A stretch of DNA of 64,000 nt, from the NCBI RefSeq assembly GCF_014257025.1, contig NZ_JACMSF010000034.1, positions 1-64,000 of the forward strand. The letters run 5' to 3'. How positions within the stretch are numbered: position 1 is the first letter of the stretch; the number at the start of each line of letters is the position of its first letter. Made by a program: the position numbers and the translations under genes. Shown here one piece after another: positions 8,211 through 16,235 of the stretch. The notes under the pieces were generated by a model, which had not been told where the DNA came from, ran no database searches, and worked only from the letters and a program-made list of their open reading frames with translations. The stretch is from Streptomyces cupreus. Its GTDB lineage: Bacteria > Actinomycetota > Actinomycetes > Streptomycetales > Streptomycetaceae.

Positions 8211-9389
8211 ATGAGCGGTGTCATCGATCTGGGGGAGTTCGGCGAGGAGTTCCGCCGCGATCCGCATCCGGCGTACGCGAGCCTGCGCGCCATGGGGCCC
8301 GTCCACCGCGTCCGGCCGCCCGAGTGGGAGTCCGAGACGTGGCTCGTCGTCGGCCATGAGGAGGCGCGCGCGGCGCTGGCCGACCCGCGGCTGTCCAAGG
8401 ATGCCGCCAAGATCGGCCTGTCGTCCCTCGACGAGGAGATGATCGGCAAGAACCTCCTGGTCTGCGACCCGCCCCAGCACACCCGGCTGCGCGGCCTGAT
8501 CTCCCGCGCCTTCACCATGCGCCGCGTGGAGGAACTGCGCCCGCGCGTCCAGCGGATCACCGACGACCTCCTCGACGCGATGCTGCCGTACGGCCATGCC
8601 GACCTGGTGGAGTCCTTCGCGCACCCACTTCCGCTGACCGTCATCTGCGAACTGCTCGGCGTGCCCGAGATGGACCGCGCGGAGTTCCGCAAGATGTCCA
8701 CGGAGGCCGTCGCCCCCAGCGGCAAGGGCAGTGAGTACGACGCCTTCGTGGGCCTCGCCGCGTACTTCACCGACCTGATCGAGGACAAGCGGGCCGTGGG
8801 ACCGAGCGGTGACCTGCTCAGCGACCTCATCCGCACCACCGCCGAGGACGGCGACCGGCTCTCCCCGGACGAACTGCGCGGCATGGCCTTCATCCTGCTG
8901 ATCGCGGGCCACGAGACCACGGTCAACCTCATCACCAGCGGCGTCCACGCCCTGCTCACCCACCCGGACCAACTCGCCGAGCTCCGGGCCGACATGACCC
9001 TGATCGACGGCGCGGTCGAGGAGATGCTGCGCTACGAGGGCCCGGTGGAGAACGCCACCTTCCGGTACGCCGCCGAGCCCCTGGAGATAGCCGGCGCCCG
9101 GATCGAGGCGGGCGACCCGGTGATGATCTGCCTCACCGCGGCGGACCGGGACGCGGAGCGCTACCCCGCCCCGGACCGCTTCGACATCCGCCGCGACACC
9201 CGCGGCCATGTCGCCTTCGGCCACGGCATCCACTTCTGCCTGGGCGCCCCCCTGGCCCGCCTGGAAGCGCGTACGGCGATCCGCACGCTGCTGGAGCGCG
9301 CCCCCGGCCTCGCCCTCGACGGCCCGCCCGGCGAATGGCTCCCGGGCATGCTGATGCGGGGCATGCGCAGCCTGCCGGTGCGCTGGTAG
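8211..9389 (+). CDS. Cytochrome P450 (CYP107-like)
   Basis: A 392-residue soluble bacterial P450 with all hallmark motifs: oxygen-activation helix AGHETT at about 233-238, ExxR as EEMLR, and the haem-binding loop FGHGIHFCLGAPLAR with the proximal Cys at about 343. Length and motifs fit the CYP105/107-like class that works with a separate ferredoxin and reductase; neither is adjacent, although a 7Fe ferredoxin gene lies at 26005-26328. The gene follows the response regulator by 56 bp and converges on the dehydrogenase gene with only 15 bp between stops. Substrate unknown. Confidence 0.93.
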   Translation: MSGVIDLGEFGEEFRRDPHPAYASLRAMGPVHRVRPPEWESETWLVVGHEEARAALADPRLSKDAAKIGLSSLDEEMIGKNLLVCDPPQHTRLRGLISRAFTMRRVEELRPRVQRITDDLLDAMLPYGHADLVESFAHPLPLTVICELLGVPEMDRAEFRKMSTEAVAPSGKGSEYDAFVGLAAYFTDLIEDKRAVGPSGDLLSDLIRTTAEDGDRLSPDELRGMAFILLIAGHETTVNLITSGVHALLTHPDQLAELRADMTLIDGAVEEMLRYEGPVENATFRYAAEPLEIAGARIEAGDPVMICLTAADRDAERYPAPDRFDIRRDTRGHVAFGHGIHFCLGAPLARLEARTAIRTLLERAPGLALDGPPGEWLPGMLMRGMRSLPVRW

Positions 9390-9404
9390 GTGTCCTGGTA
9401 GGTG

Positions 9405-10427
9405 TCAGACCACGGCCGTCTCGTGACCACCGGGGAGTTCCGCAAGGCGCACCGGTCTGTGCTCGCGTCTGGACAGCTCGCACGCCTCGGCGACCCGCAG
9501 CGCCTGCAAGGCCTCGCGGCCGTCGCAGGGGTTGGCCCGCTCGCCAAGGACCACCTCGACGAACGCCGCGAGTTCCGCCTCGTAGGCGGGCCCGAAGCGT
9601 TCCAGGAAGCCGGGCCAGGGCTTGTCCGCGGCGGGCGGTCCGCTCGGTTCGGTGGACGCGATCGGCGTGCGGTCGTCCAGGCCGACGACGATCGTGTCCC
9701 GCTCCCCGGCCAGCTCCATGCGCACGTCGTAGCCCGCGCCGTTCAGCCGGGTCGCCGTGGCCGTCGCGAGCGTGCCGTCGTCCAGGGTGAGCACCACCGC
9801 CGCCGTGTCGACGTCACCCGCCGCACGGAACATCGCGGGACCGGCGTCGGACCCGGTGGCGTACACATCGACCACCTCGCGCCCGGTCACCCAGCGCAGC
9901 ACATCGAAGTCATGGATCAGCGTGTCCCGGTACAGCCCGCCGGACAGCGGCAGATACGCGGCCGGCGGCGGCGCCTGGTCGCTGGTCAGCGCCCGCACGG
10001 TGTGCAGCCGCCCGAGCCGACCCGCGCGCACCGCCTCCCGGGCGCCCGCGTAGCCCGCGTCGAAGCGGCGCTGGAAGCCCATCTGAAGGATCGTTCCGGC
10101 GGTCTCGACCTCGGCGATCGCCTGGAGCGTGCCGGGCAGATCCAGCGCGATGGGCTTCTCGCAGAACACCGGGAGCCCCGAGCGCGCCGCCCGTCCGATC
10201 AGCTCGGCGTGCGCCGACGTCGCCGTGGTGATCACCACGGCGTCCACGCCCCACTTGAAGATCTCGTCCATCCCCGGAGCCGCTGTCTCGCCAAGACGCA
10301 GGGCCAGCTCCGCCGCCCGCGCCGGATCGGCGTCCGTGAGGATCAGCGAACCGACCTCCCGGTGCCGGCTCAGTGTGTTCGCATGAATCGTGCCGATCCG
10401 GCCTGTACCGATGACTCCGATGCGCAT
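9405..10427 (-). CDS. Gfo/Idh/MocA family dehydrogenase (inositol 2-dehydrogenase-like)
   Basis: The Rossmann fold starts at the N-terminus with GVIGTGRIGTIHA, followed by the family signature CEKP (PVFCEKPIALD) and the C-terminal alpha/beta substrate domain with GGLYRDTLIHDFDVLRW, whose HDFD matches the myo-inositol dehydrogenase active-site region. The protein has 340 residues, as expected. It oxidises a sugar or polyol with NAD(P). It is divergent from the GntR regulator and the ABC transporter genes, with a palindromic operator in the shared intergenic region, so it is probably part of the same regulon. Inositol is the best guess for substrate from family resemblance; not proven. Confidence 0.85.
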   Translation of the reverse strand: MRIGVIGTGRIGTIHANTLSRHREVGSLILTDADPARAAELALRLGETAAPGMDEIFKWGVDAVVITTATSAHAELIGRAARSGLPVFCEKPIALDLPGTLQAIAEVETAGTILQMGFQRRFDAGYAGAREAVRAGRLGRLHTVRALTSDQAPPPAAYLPLSGGLYRDTLIHDFDVLRWVTGREVVDVYATGSDAGPAMFRAAGDVDTAAVVLTLDDGTLATATATRLNGAGYDVRMELAGERDTIVVGLDDRTPIASTEPSGPPAADKPWPGFLERFGPAYEAELAAFVEVVLGERANPCDGREALQALRVAEACELSRREHRPVRLAELPGGHETAVV

Positions 10428-10469
10428 GGGAACAAAGTGCGGTCGCATCAGGCACCCTGTCAATGTGTA

Positions 10470-10479
10470 TGTCCGGACA
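10470..10479. promoter_or_regulatory. Palindrome tgtccggaca, candidate GntR operator 1
   Basis: The perfect palindrome tgtccggaca sits in the 102-bp region between the divergent dehydrogenase and GntR genes. The surrounding 13 bases atgtccggacaat recur identically at 11328-11340, which strongly suggests a regulator-binding site rather than chance. Confidence 0.65.
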
Positions 10480-10529
10480 ATCGAACTACACGACTTCCCG
10501 TCAACCGGCCACGGAGCTACGCTCGCCCC

Positions 10530-11294
10530 GTGCCGAAACCAGAAGTGGACCCGACCGTGTCGCTCGACCTCAGTGTGGACCGGAGCAGCCCGGTGCCGTT
10601 GTACTTCCAGCTGTCCCAGCAGTTGGAGGCCGCGATCGAGCACGGAGCGCTCACCCCCGGCAGCCTGCTGGGCAACGAGATCGAGCTCGCCGCACGGCTC
10701 GGCCTCTCCCGGCCCACCGTCCGCCAGGCCATCCAGTCGCTCGTCGACAAGGGTCTGCTGGTCCGCCGCCGCGGAGTGGGCACCCAGGTCGTGCACAGCC
10801 AGGTCAAGCGCCCCCTGGAACTCAGCAGCCTCTACGACGACCTGGAGGCCGCGGGCCAGCGCCCCGCCACCAAGGTGCTGGTCAACACCGTCGTTCCGGC
10901 CTCCGCCGAGGTGGCGGCCGCGCTCGGCGTCGCCGAGGGCGGCGATGTGCACCGCGTGGAGCGGCTGCGCCTCGCGCACGGCGAGCCGATGGCGTACCTG
11001 AGCAACCACCTGCCCGGCGGACTGCTCGACCTGGACACCGCCCAGCTGGAGGCCACCGGCCTGTACCGGCTGATGCGCGCCGCGGGGATCACCCTGCACA
11101 GCGCCCGCCAGTCCATCGGCGCCCGCGCCGCCACCGCCGCCGAGGCCGAGCGCCTCACCGAGGACGAGGGCGCCCCGCTGCTCACCATGCAGCGCACGAC
11201 CTTCGACGACACCGGCCGCGCGGTCGAGTTCGGGGACCACATCTACCGGCCGAGCCGCTATTCGTTCGAGTTCCAGCTCCTCGTACGACCGTAA
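10530..11294 (+). CDS. GntR-family (HutC subfamily) transcriptional regulator
   Basis: The N-terminal winged helix at about residues 18-80 contains LYFQLSQQLEAAIEHGAL and the recognition segment LGLSRPTVRQAIQSLVDKGLL. The UTRA ligand-binding domain follows (about 95-250: EGGDVHRVERLRLAHGEPMAY to YRPSRYSFEFQLLV). HutC-type members sense small metabolites and usually repress local catabolic genes. GTG 10530 is taken as start; GTG 10557 is an alternative. Identical 13-bp palindromic sites flank the gene, consistent with control of the divergent dehydrogenase gene, of itself and of the ABC transporter operon. Confidence 0.9.
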   Translation: MPKPEVDPTVSLDLSVDRSSPVPLYFQLSQQLEAAIEHGALTPGSLLGNEIELAARLGLSRPTVRQAIQSLVDKGLLVRRRGVGTQVVHSQVKRPLELSSLYDDLEAAGQRPATKVLVNTVVPASAEVAAALGVAEGGDVHRVERLRLAHGEPMAYLSNHLPGGLLDLDTAQLEATGLYRLMRAAGITLHSARQSIGARAATAAEAERLTEDEGAPLLTMQRTTFDDTGRAVEFGDHIYRPSRYSFEFQLLVRP

Positions 11295-11328
11295 TCACGG
11301 CCTTCTCGGCGTCCCGAGTTCGTCGCAA

Positions 11329-11338
11329 TGTCCGGACA
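11329..11338. promoter_or_regulatory. Palindrome tgtccggaca, candidate GntR operator 2
   Basis: Second copy of the atgtccggacaat element (full copy 11328-11340), located between the regulator gene and the sugar ABC operon starting at 11466. Its position, about 125 bp upstream of the lipoprotein gene, fits an operator for the transporter promoter. Confidence 0.65.
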
Positions 11339-11465
11339 ATGCGACCGGCTCGCACGCCCCGACTGCGCGGCGCATGATCCCTGTGTCTGATACTGGGGCG
11401 TTTGGGGCTGGTGAGGTCACCGCCCCCTTGCGTACGTCAGAGCACAGCAAGAAGGGCACCGCCTC

Positions 11466-12470
11466 GTGGCACGGTTGAGGACCTGGACAGGAATCGCGCT
11501 GGCGGGGGCACTGTGCGTGTCCGTCGCCGGCTGCAGCAGCACCGGCGGCAAACGCGCCGAGGACGCCCGCAAGGCCGCGGCGGCCCAGGGGAAGGCGGCG
11601 GTGAACACCCCTCGCTGGACCTTCGCGATGATCACCCACTCCGGTGATGGCGACACCTTCTGGGACATCGTCCAGAACGGCGCCAAGCAGGCGGCCGTGA
11701 AGGACAACATCAACTTCCTGTACTCCCACGACGACGAGGCCCAGCAGCAGGCGCAGCTCGTGGACGCGGCCGTGGACAAGCAGGTCGACGGGATCATCGT
11801 CACCCTCGCCAAGCCCGACGCCATGAAGGCCGCCGTGGCCCGCGCCCGCAAGGCCGGCATCCCGGTGATCACCGTGAACTCCGGCTCGGAGGAGTCCAAG
11901 GCGTTCGGCGCGCTCACCCACATCGGCCAGGACGAGACCATCGCCGGCGAGGCCGTAGGCGAGGAGCTGAACAAGCGCGGCCGCAAGAAAGCCGTCTGTG
12001 TGCTGCACGAGCAGGGCAACGTCGGCCACGAACAGCGCTGCGACGGGGTGAAGAAGACCTTCGACGGCACCGTCCAGGACCTGTACGTCAACGGCACGAG
12101 CATGCCGGACGTGCAGTCCGCCATCGAGGCCAAGCTCCAGGCCGACAGCTCCATCGACTCGGTCGTCACGCTCGGCGCCCCGTACGCCGACACCGCCGTC
12201 AAGGCCAAGCAGGGCGCCGGCAGCGACGCCGAGATCGACACCTTCGACCTCAACGCCAAGGTGGCGGCCTCGCTCAAGGACGGCACGCTCGGCTTCGCCG
12301 TGGACCAGCAGCCGTACCTCCAGGGCTACCAGGCCGTGGACCTGCTGTGGCTGTACAAGTACAACGACGACGTCCTCGGCGGCGGCAAGCCGGTGCTCAC
12401 CGGCCCGCAGATCATTACCAAGGACCAGGCCGCGGCGCTTGAGGAGTACACGCAGCGGGGCACCCGATGA
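11466..12470 (+). CDS. Sugar ABC transporter substrate-binding lipoprotein
   Basis: A lipoprotein signal with lipobox VAGC (Cys at about 23) is followed by a Peripla_BP_4 (RbsB/XylF-like) domain: ITHSGDGDTFWDIVQNGAKQ, VDKQVDGIIVTLAKPDAM and GFAVDQQPYLQGYQAVDLL. It binds a sugar or polyol outside the membrane and hands it to the permease. The 334-residue length is typical. GTG 11466 directly begins the signal peptide. The stop overlaps the permease start as ATGA, and the upstream palindrome and divergent dehydrogenase suggest GntR control. Ligand could be inositol or a related compound, by context only. Confidence 0.9.
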   Translation: MARLRTWTGIALAGALCVSVAGCSSTGGKRAEDARKAAAAQGKAAVNTPRWTFAMITHSGDGDTFWDIVQNGAKQAAVKDNINFLYSHDDEAQQQAQLVDAAVDKQVDGIIVTLAKPDAMKAAVARARKAGIPVITVNSGSEESKAFGALTHIGQDETIAGEAVGEELNKRGRKKAVCVLHEQGNVGHEQRCDGVKKTFDGTVQDLYVNGTSMPDVQSAIEAKLQADSSIDSVVTLGAPYADTAVKAKQGAGSDAEIDTFDLNAKVAASLKDGTLGFAVDQQPYLQGYQAVDLLWLYKYNDDVLGGGKPVLTGPQIITKDQAAALEEYTQRGTR

Positions 12471-13504
12471 GCGCCACGACCGTCTCCTCCGACGAACGGC
12501 TCCTGGAGACCTCGCCCCTGCGCAAGCTCCTCGGCCGCCCCGAACTCGGCTCGGTCGTCGGCGCGATCGCCGTCTTCGTCTTCTTCGCGCTCGTCGCCGA
12601 CGGCTTCCTGCGCGCCTCCAGCCTGAGCACGGTCCTGTACGCGTCCTCGACGATCGGCATCATGGCGGTCCCCGTCGCACTGCTGATGATCGGCGGCGAG
12701 TTCGACCTGTCGGCAGGCGTCCTGGTGACGTCCTCAGCCCTCGTGTCGTCGATGTTCAGCTACCAGATGACGGCCAACACCTGGGTCGGCGTAGGAGTGT
12801 CCCTGCTGGTCACCCTGGCCATCGGCGCCTTCAACGGCATCATGCTCACCCGCACCAAGCTGCCGAGCTTCATCATCACGCTCGGCACCTTCCTGATGCT
12901 GACCGGCATGAACCTCGGCTTCACCAAGCTGATCGACGGCACGGTCTCGACCAAGTCGATCGCCGACATGGAGGGCTTCTCCAGCGCCCAGGACGTCTTC
13001 GCCTCGACCCTCACGATCGGCGACGTCGACTTCAAGATCACCATCCTGTGGTGGCTCGGCCTGGTCGCGCTCGCCTCCTGGATCCTGCTGCGCACCCGTG
13101 CCGGCAACTGGATCTTCGCGGTCGGCGGCAACCAGGACGCGGCCCGCGCGGTCGGCGTCCCGGTCACCAAGACCAAGATCGGCCTCTACATGGGCGTCGC
13201 GTTCGGCGCCTGGATCTCCGGCCAGCACCTGCTCTTCTCGTACGACGTCGTGCAGTCCGGCGAGGGCGTCGGCAACGAGCTGATCTACATCATCGCGGCC
13301 GTCATCGGCGGCTGTCTGATCACCGGCGGCTACGGCAGCGCGGTCGGCTCCGCGGTCGGCGCGTTCATCTTCGGCATGACCAGCAAGGGCATCGTCTTCG
13401 CCGAGTGGAACCCCGACTGGTTCAAGTTCTTCCTCGGAGCGATGCTGCTCCTCGCGACCCTGCTCAACGCCTGGGTCCGCAAGCGCGCGGAGGCCACCAA
13501 GTGA
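12467..13504 (+). CDS. Sugar ABC transporter permease (RbsC family)
   Basis: A 345-residue integral membrane protein of the BPD_transp_2 family with about nine to ten hydrophobic segments, including SVVGAIAVFVFFALVADGFL, VGVGVSLLVTLAIGAFNGIM and FFLGAMLLLATLLNAW. The conserved family stretch LPSFIITLGTFLMLTGMNLG and the EAA-like region near GNQDAARAVGVPV are present. ATG 12467 overlaps the lipoprotein stop and the end overlaps the ATPase GTG start, so the three genes are translationally coupled. Confidence 0.92.
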   Translation: MSATTVSSDERLLETSPLRKLLGRPELGSVVGAIAVFVFFALVADGFLRASSLSTVLYASSTIGIMAVPVALLMIGGEFDLSAGVLVTSSALVSSMFSYQMTANTWVGVGVSLLVTLAIGAFNGIMLTRTKLPSFIITLGTFLMLTGMNLGFTKLIDGTVSTKSIADMEGFSSAQDVFASTLTIGDVDFKITILWWLGLVALASWILLRTRAGNWIFAVGGNQDAARAVGVPVTKTKIGLYMGVAFGAWISGQHLLFSYDVVQSGEGVGNELIYIIAAVIGGCLITGGYGSAVGSAVGAFIFGMTSKGIVFAEWNPDWFKFFLGAMLLLATLLNAWVRKRAEATK

Positions 13505-14271
13505 CACTCGTCGAGCTGGCGGACGTCAGCAAGCACTACGGCAACATCCGCGCCCTCGCAGGCGTCTCCCTGGAGGTCGATACGGGCGAGATCACCTGCG
13601 TCCTCGGCGACAACGGCGCGGGCAAGTCCACCCTCATCAAGATCATCTCGGGGCTGCACCAGCACGACGGCGGCGTCCTGCGCCTCGACGGCGAGGAGAC
13701 CATGCTGTCCTCCCCGCGCGAGGCCCTGGACCGCGGCATCGCCACGGTCTACCAGGACCTGGCCGTCGTACCGCTGATGCCGGTCTGGCGGAACTTCTTC
13801 CTGGGCTCCGAACCCCGCAAGGGCGTCGGCCCCTTCAAGCGCATGGACGTCGAGGTCATGAAGCGGACGACCCACGCGGAACTCCTGCGCATGGGCATCG
13901 ACCTCCGGGACGTCGACCAGCCCATCGGCACCCTGTCGGGCGGCGAACGCCAGTGCGTGGCCATCGCGCGGGCGGTCCACTTCGGCGCAAAGGTGCTGGT
14001 CCTGGACGAACCGACGGCGGCGCTGGGCGTGAAGCAGTCCGGCGTGGTCCTCAAGCTCGTGGCGGCGGCACGGGACGAGGGCCTGGGCGTTGTGTTCATC
14101 ACACACAACCCACACCACGCGTATATGGTCGGCGACCGCTTCGTGCTGTTGAAGAGGGGCACAATGGTGGGCAGCTACACGCGGGAGTCCATCGAGCTGG
14201 ACGAGCTGACCAGGCAGATGGCAGGCGGAAACGAGCTGGACGATCTACGCCATGAACTGAAACGTGCCTAG
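13501..14271 (+). CDS. Sugar ABC transporter ATP-binding protein (single domain)
   Basis: Walker A is GDNGAGKST at about 40, the signature LSGGERQ at about 144 and Walker B VLVLDEPTAALG at about 165, followed by the His switch VFITHNPHH. Sugar importers of this class often use a double-length RbsA; this protein has one domain of 256 residues, like FrcA-type transporters, so it would act as a homodimer. GTG 13501 overlaps the permease stop as GTGA. It energises uptake of the sugar or polyol handled by the adjacent dehydrogenase and kinase genes. Confidence 0.92.
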   Translation: MTLVELADVSKHYGNIRALAGVSLEVDTGEITCVLGDNGAGKSTLIKIISGLHQHDGGVLRLDGEETMLSSPREALDRGIATVYQDLAVVPLMPVWRNFFLGSEPRKGVGPFKRMDVEVMKRTTHAELLRMGIDLRDVDQPIGTLSGGERQCVAIARAVHFGAKVLVLDEPTAALGVKQSGVVLKLVAAARDEGLGVVFITHNPHHAYMVGDRFVLLKRGTMVGSYTRESIELDELTRQMAGGNELDDLRHELKRA

Positions 14272-14387
14272 AGGCGCCGGGAACTGCGCGACAAGCCACA
14301 TACGGCTTGTAGACGGCGTACATCATGAACCACCCCATTGTTTCCCTGTACGGCACCGGGATCGCCGGTGAGGCAGAATCGGGCCTG

Positions 14388-15536
14388 ATGAGCACCTACG
14401 GCACCTTCAACGCCCCCATCGGCTCCCGCCGCGCACCAGCGCTCCGAACGGTGGGCACCCGTGAACGCCGCTCCCATTTGACGGCGCCCCGGGTGCCGAC
14501 GGTCGGCATCGACATCGGCGGCACCAAGGTGATGGCCGGCGTCGTCGACGCCGACGGCAACATCCTGGAGAAACTCCGCGCGGAGACACCGGACAAGTCC
14601 AAGAGCCCCAAGGTCGTCGAGGACACCATCGTCGAGCTGGTGCTGGACCTGTCCGACCGGCACGACGTGCACGCCGTCGGCATCGGCGCGGCCGGCTGGG
14701 TGGACGCCGACCGCAACCGCGTCCTGTTCGCCCCGCACCTGTCCTGGCGCAACGAACCGCTCAGGGACCGTCTCGCCGGGCGGCTCGCCGTACCCGTACT
14801 GGTCGACAACGACGCCAACACGGCCGCATGGGCGGAGTGGCGTTTCGGCGCGGGCCGCGGTGAGGACCATCTGGTCATGATCACGCTGGGTACCGGTATC
14901 GGCGGCGCGATCCTGGAGGACGGGCGGGTCAAGCGCGGCAAGTTCGGCGTGGCGGGCGAGTTCGGCCATATGCAGGTCGTACCCGGCGGCCACCGCTGCC
15001 CGTGCGGCAACCGCGGCTGCTGGGAGCAGTACAGCTCGGGCAACGCGCTGGTGCGCGAGGCGCGTGAACTGGCCGCGGCCGACTCCCCGGTGGCGTACGG
15101 GATCATCGAGCACGTCAAGGGCAACATCTCCGACATCACCGGCCCGATGATCACGGAGCTGGCCCGTGAGGGCGACGCCATGTGCATCGAGCTGCTCCAG
15201 GACATCGGCCAGTGGCTCGGCGTCGGCATCGCCAACCTGGCGGCGGCCCTCGACCCGTCCTGCTTCGTGATCGGCGGCGGTGTCTCGGCCGCCGACGACC
15301 TGCTCATCGTCCCCGCGCGGGACGCGTTCAAGCGCCATCTGACCGGCCGCGGCTACCGCCCCGAGGCCAGGATCGCGCGCGCCCAGCTCGGCCCCGAGGC
15401 AGGCATGGTCGGCGCTGCCGACCTCGCCCGCCTGGTCGCCCGCCGCTTCCGGCGCGCCAATCGGCGCCGGGTGGAGCGCCATGAGCGCTACGAGCGGTAT
15501 GTGTCGTCCCGCCGTGCGTCGCAGGGGCCCGCGTGA
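14388..15536 (+). CDS. ROK-family sugar kinase (glucokinase-like)
   Basis: ROK features appear in order: phosphate motif GIDIGGTKVMAG at about 48, VDNDANTAAWAEW with the catalytic Asp, TLGTGIGGAI, and the zinc motif GHRCPCGNRGCWEQ. It phosphorylates a hexose with ATP. ATG 14388 is preferred to 14325 because the upstream 21 codons are unlike the family; the residues before VPTVGIDIG are a short variable tail. It lies 116 bp after the ABC ATPase on the same strand, and its stop overlaps the next gene as GTGA. As there is no N-terminal HTH it is an enzyme and not a ROK repressor. Confidence 0.88.
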   Translation: MSTYGTFNAPIGSRRAPALRTVGTRERRSHLTAPRVPTVGIDIGGTKVMAGVVDADGNILEKLRAETPDKSKSPKVVEDTIVELVLDLSDRHDVHAVGIGAAGWVDADRNRVLFAPHLSWRNEPLRDRLAGRLAVPVLVDNDANTAAWAEWRFGAGRGEDHLVMITLGTGIGGAILEDGRVKRGKFGVAGEFGHMQVVPGGHRCPCGNRGCWEQYSSGNALVREARELAAADSPVAYGIIEHVKGNISDITGPMITELAREGDAMCIELLQDIGQWLGVGIANLAAALDPSCFVIGGGVSAADDLLIVPARDAFKRHLTGRGYRPEARIARAQLGPEAGMVGAADLARLVARRFRRANRRRVERHERYERYVSSRRASQGPA

Positions 15537-16126
15537 CCCCTGATCTGCCCGGTCAGGCCGAATCGGCGGACGAACCGTCCCGGCCCGCCGAGGACCGGCG
15601 CCACATGATCCGCCGCAGGGCGCTCACCCTGCTCATCATCGGGCTGCTCATCGGCGTCCCGGCCGGCTACCTGGTGATCTCCGCCAACCAGAGCCGGGAC
15701 AGCGGCAAGGACAAGGAGGCCAAGTACTCGGCGAGGGGACTCACCGAGGGCTGGCCGTCCAAGGTCCAGCGCCGCCTCTACCAGGTGCCGGTGCCGCACC
15801 CGGCGAACCAGGTCGCGTACTACGAGACGAACAACTGGCGCACCAGCAGGCTCTACGTCCAGTTCCAGACCACGCACGCGGGTCTGGACGCCTTCCTGGC
15901 CGAACTCGGGCTCAGCCGGGACGACCTGAAGCGGGAGGACATCACCATCGGCGCCCGCGACCAGAAGGTCACCGGCTGGAAGTTCGCGGGTGAGGGCTCC
16001 CGCCCCGGCCCCTACTTCGGTCTCGTACGGGAACAGAAGAACCCGGCGCCCACGCAGGACATAGTGGTGAACACGGGGAACCCGACGTACCCCATGATCT
16101 ACGTCGTCTCCCGCACGGTTCCCTGA
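15533..16126 (+). CDS. Membrane-anchored hypothetical protein (kinase-linked)
   Basis: A 197-residue protein with a basic N-terminal segment and one transmembrane helix (RRALTLLIIGLLIGVPAGYLVI, about residues 27-48), then an extracellular domain of about 145 residues with YQVPVPHPANQVAYYETNNW. GTG 15533 overlaps the ROK kinase stop. Related proteins follow ROK kinases in other streptomycetes as far as I recall, but no biochemical function is known. Confidence 0.75.
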   Translation: MTPDLPGQAESADEPSRPAEDRRHMIRRRALTLLIIGLLIGVPAGYLVISANQSRDSGKDKEAKYSARGLTEGWPSKVQRRLYQVPVPHPANQVAYYETNNWRTSRLYVQFQTTHAGLDAFLAELGLSRDDLKREDITIGARDQKVTGWKFAGEGSRPGPYFGLVREQKNPAPTQDIVVNTGNPTYPMIYVVSRTVP

Positions 16127-16169
16127 CCGGCCTGGCCCGGCCCGGCCCCGGCCGGGCGGCGGGGCCGGT
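16126..16169 (+). terminator. GC-rich hairpin after the ROK kinase operon
   Basis: accggcc at 16126-16132 pairs with ggccggt at 16163-16169 and an inner gcccggc/gccgggc pair adds a second stem. It starts at the stop codon of the 15533-16126 gene and lies before the SNF2 gene, so it likely ends the sugar-utilisation transcript. No U-tract is evident, as is common in streptomycetes. Confidence 0.45.
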
Positions 16170-16235
16170 TGTCAGACCCCGCCCGTAGAGTCGAAGACGT
16201 CTGATCCGACTCCGGGCTGGGAGGTGACAGGAAGT

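Noticed and set aside
9405..11240. Long minus-strand frame extending the dehydrogenase gene upstream
   Set aside because: The Rossmann start MRIGVIGTG at 10427 is the natural start. The upstream part overlaps the GntR gene antisense and has no domain.
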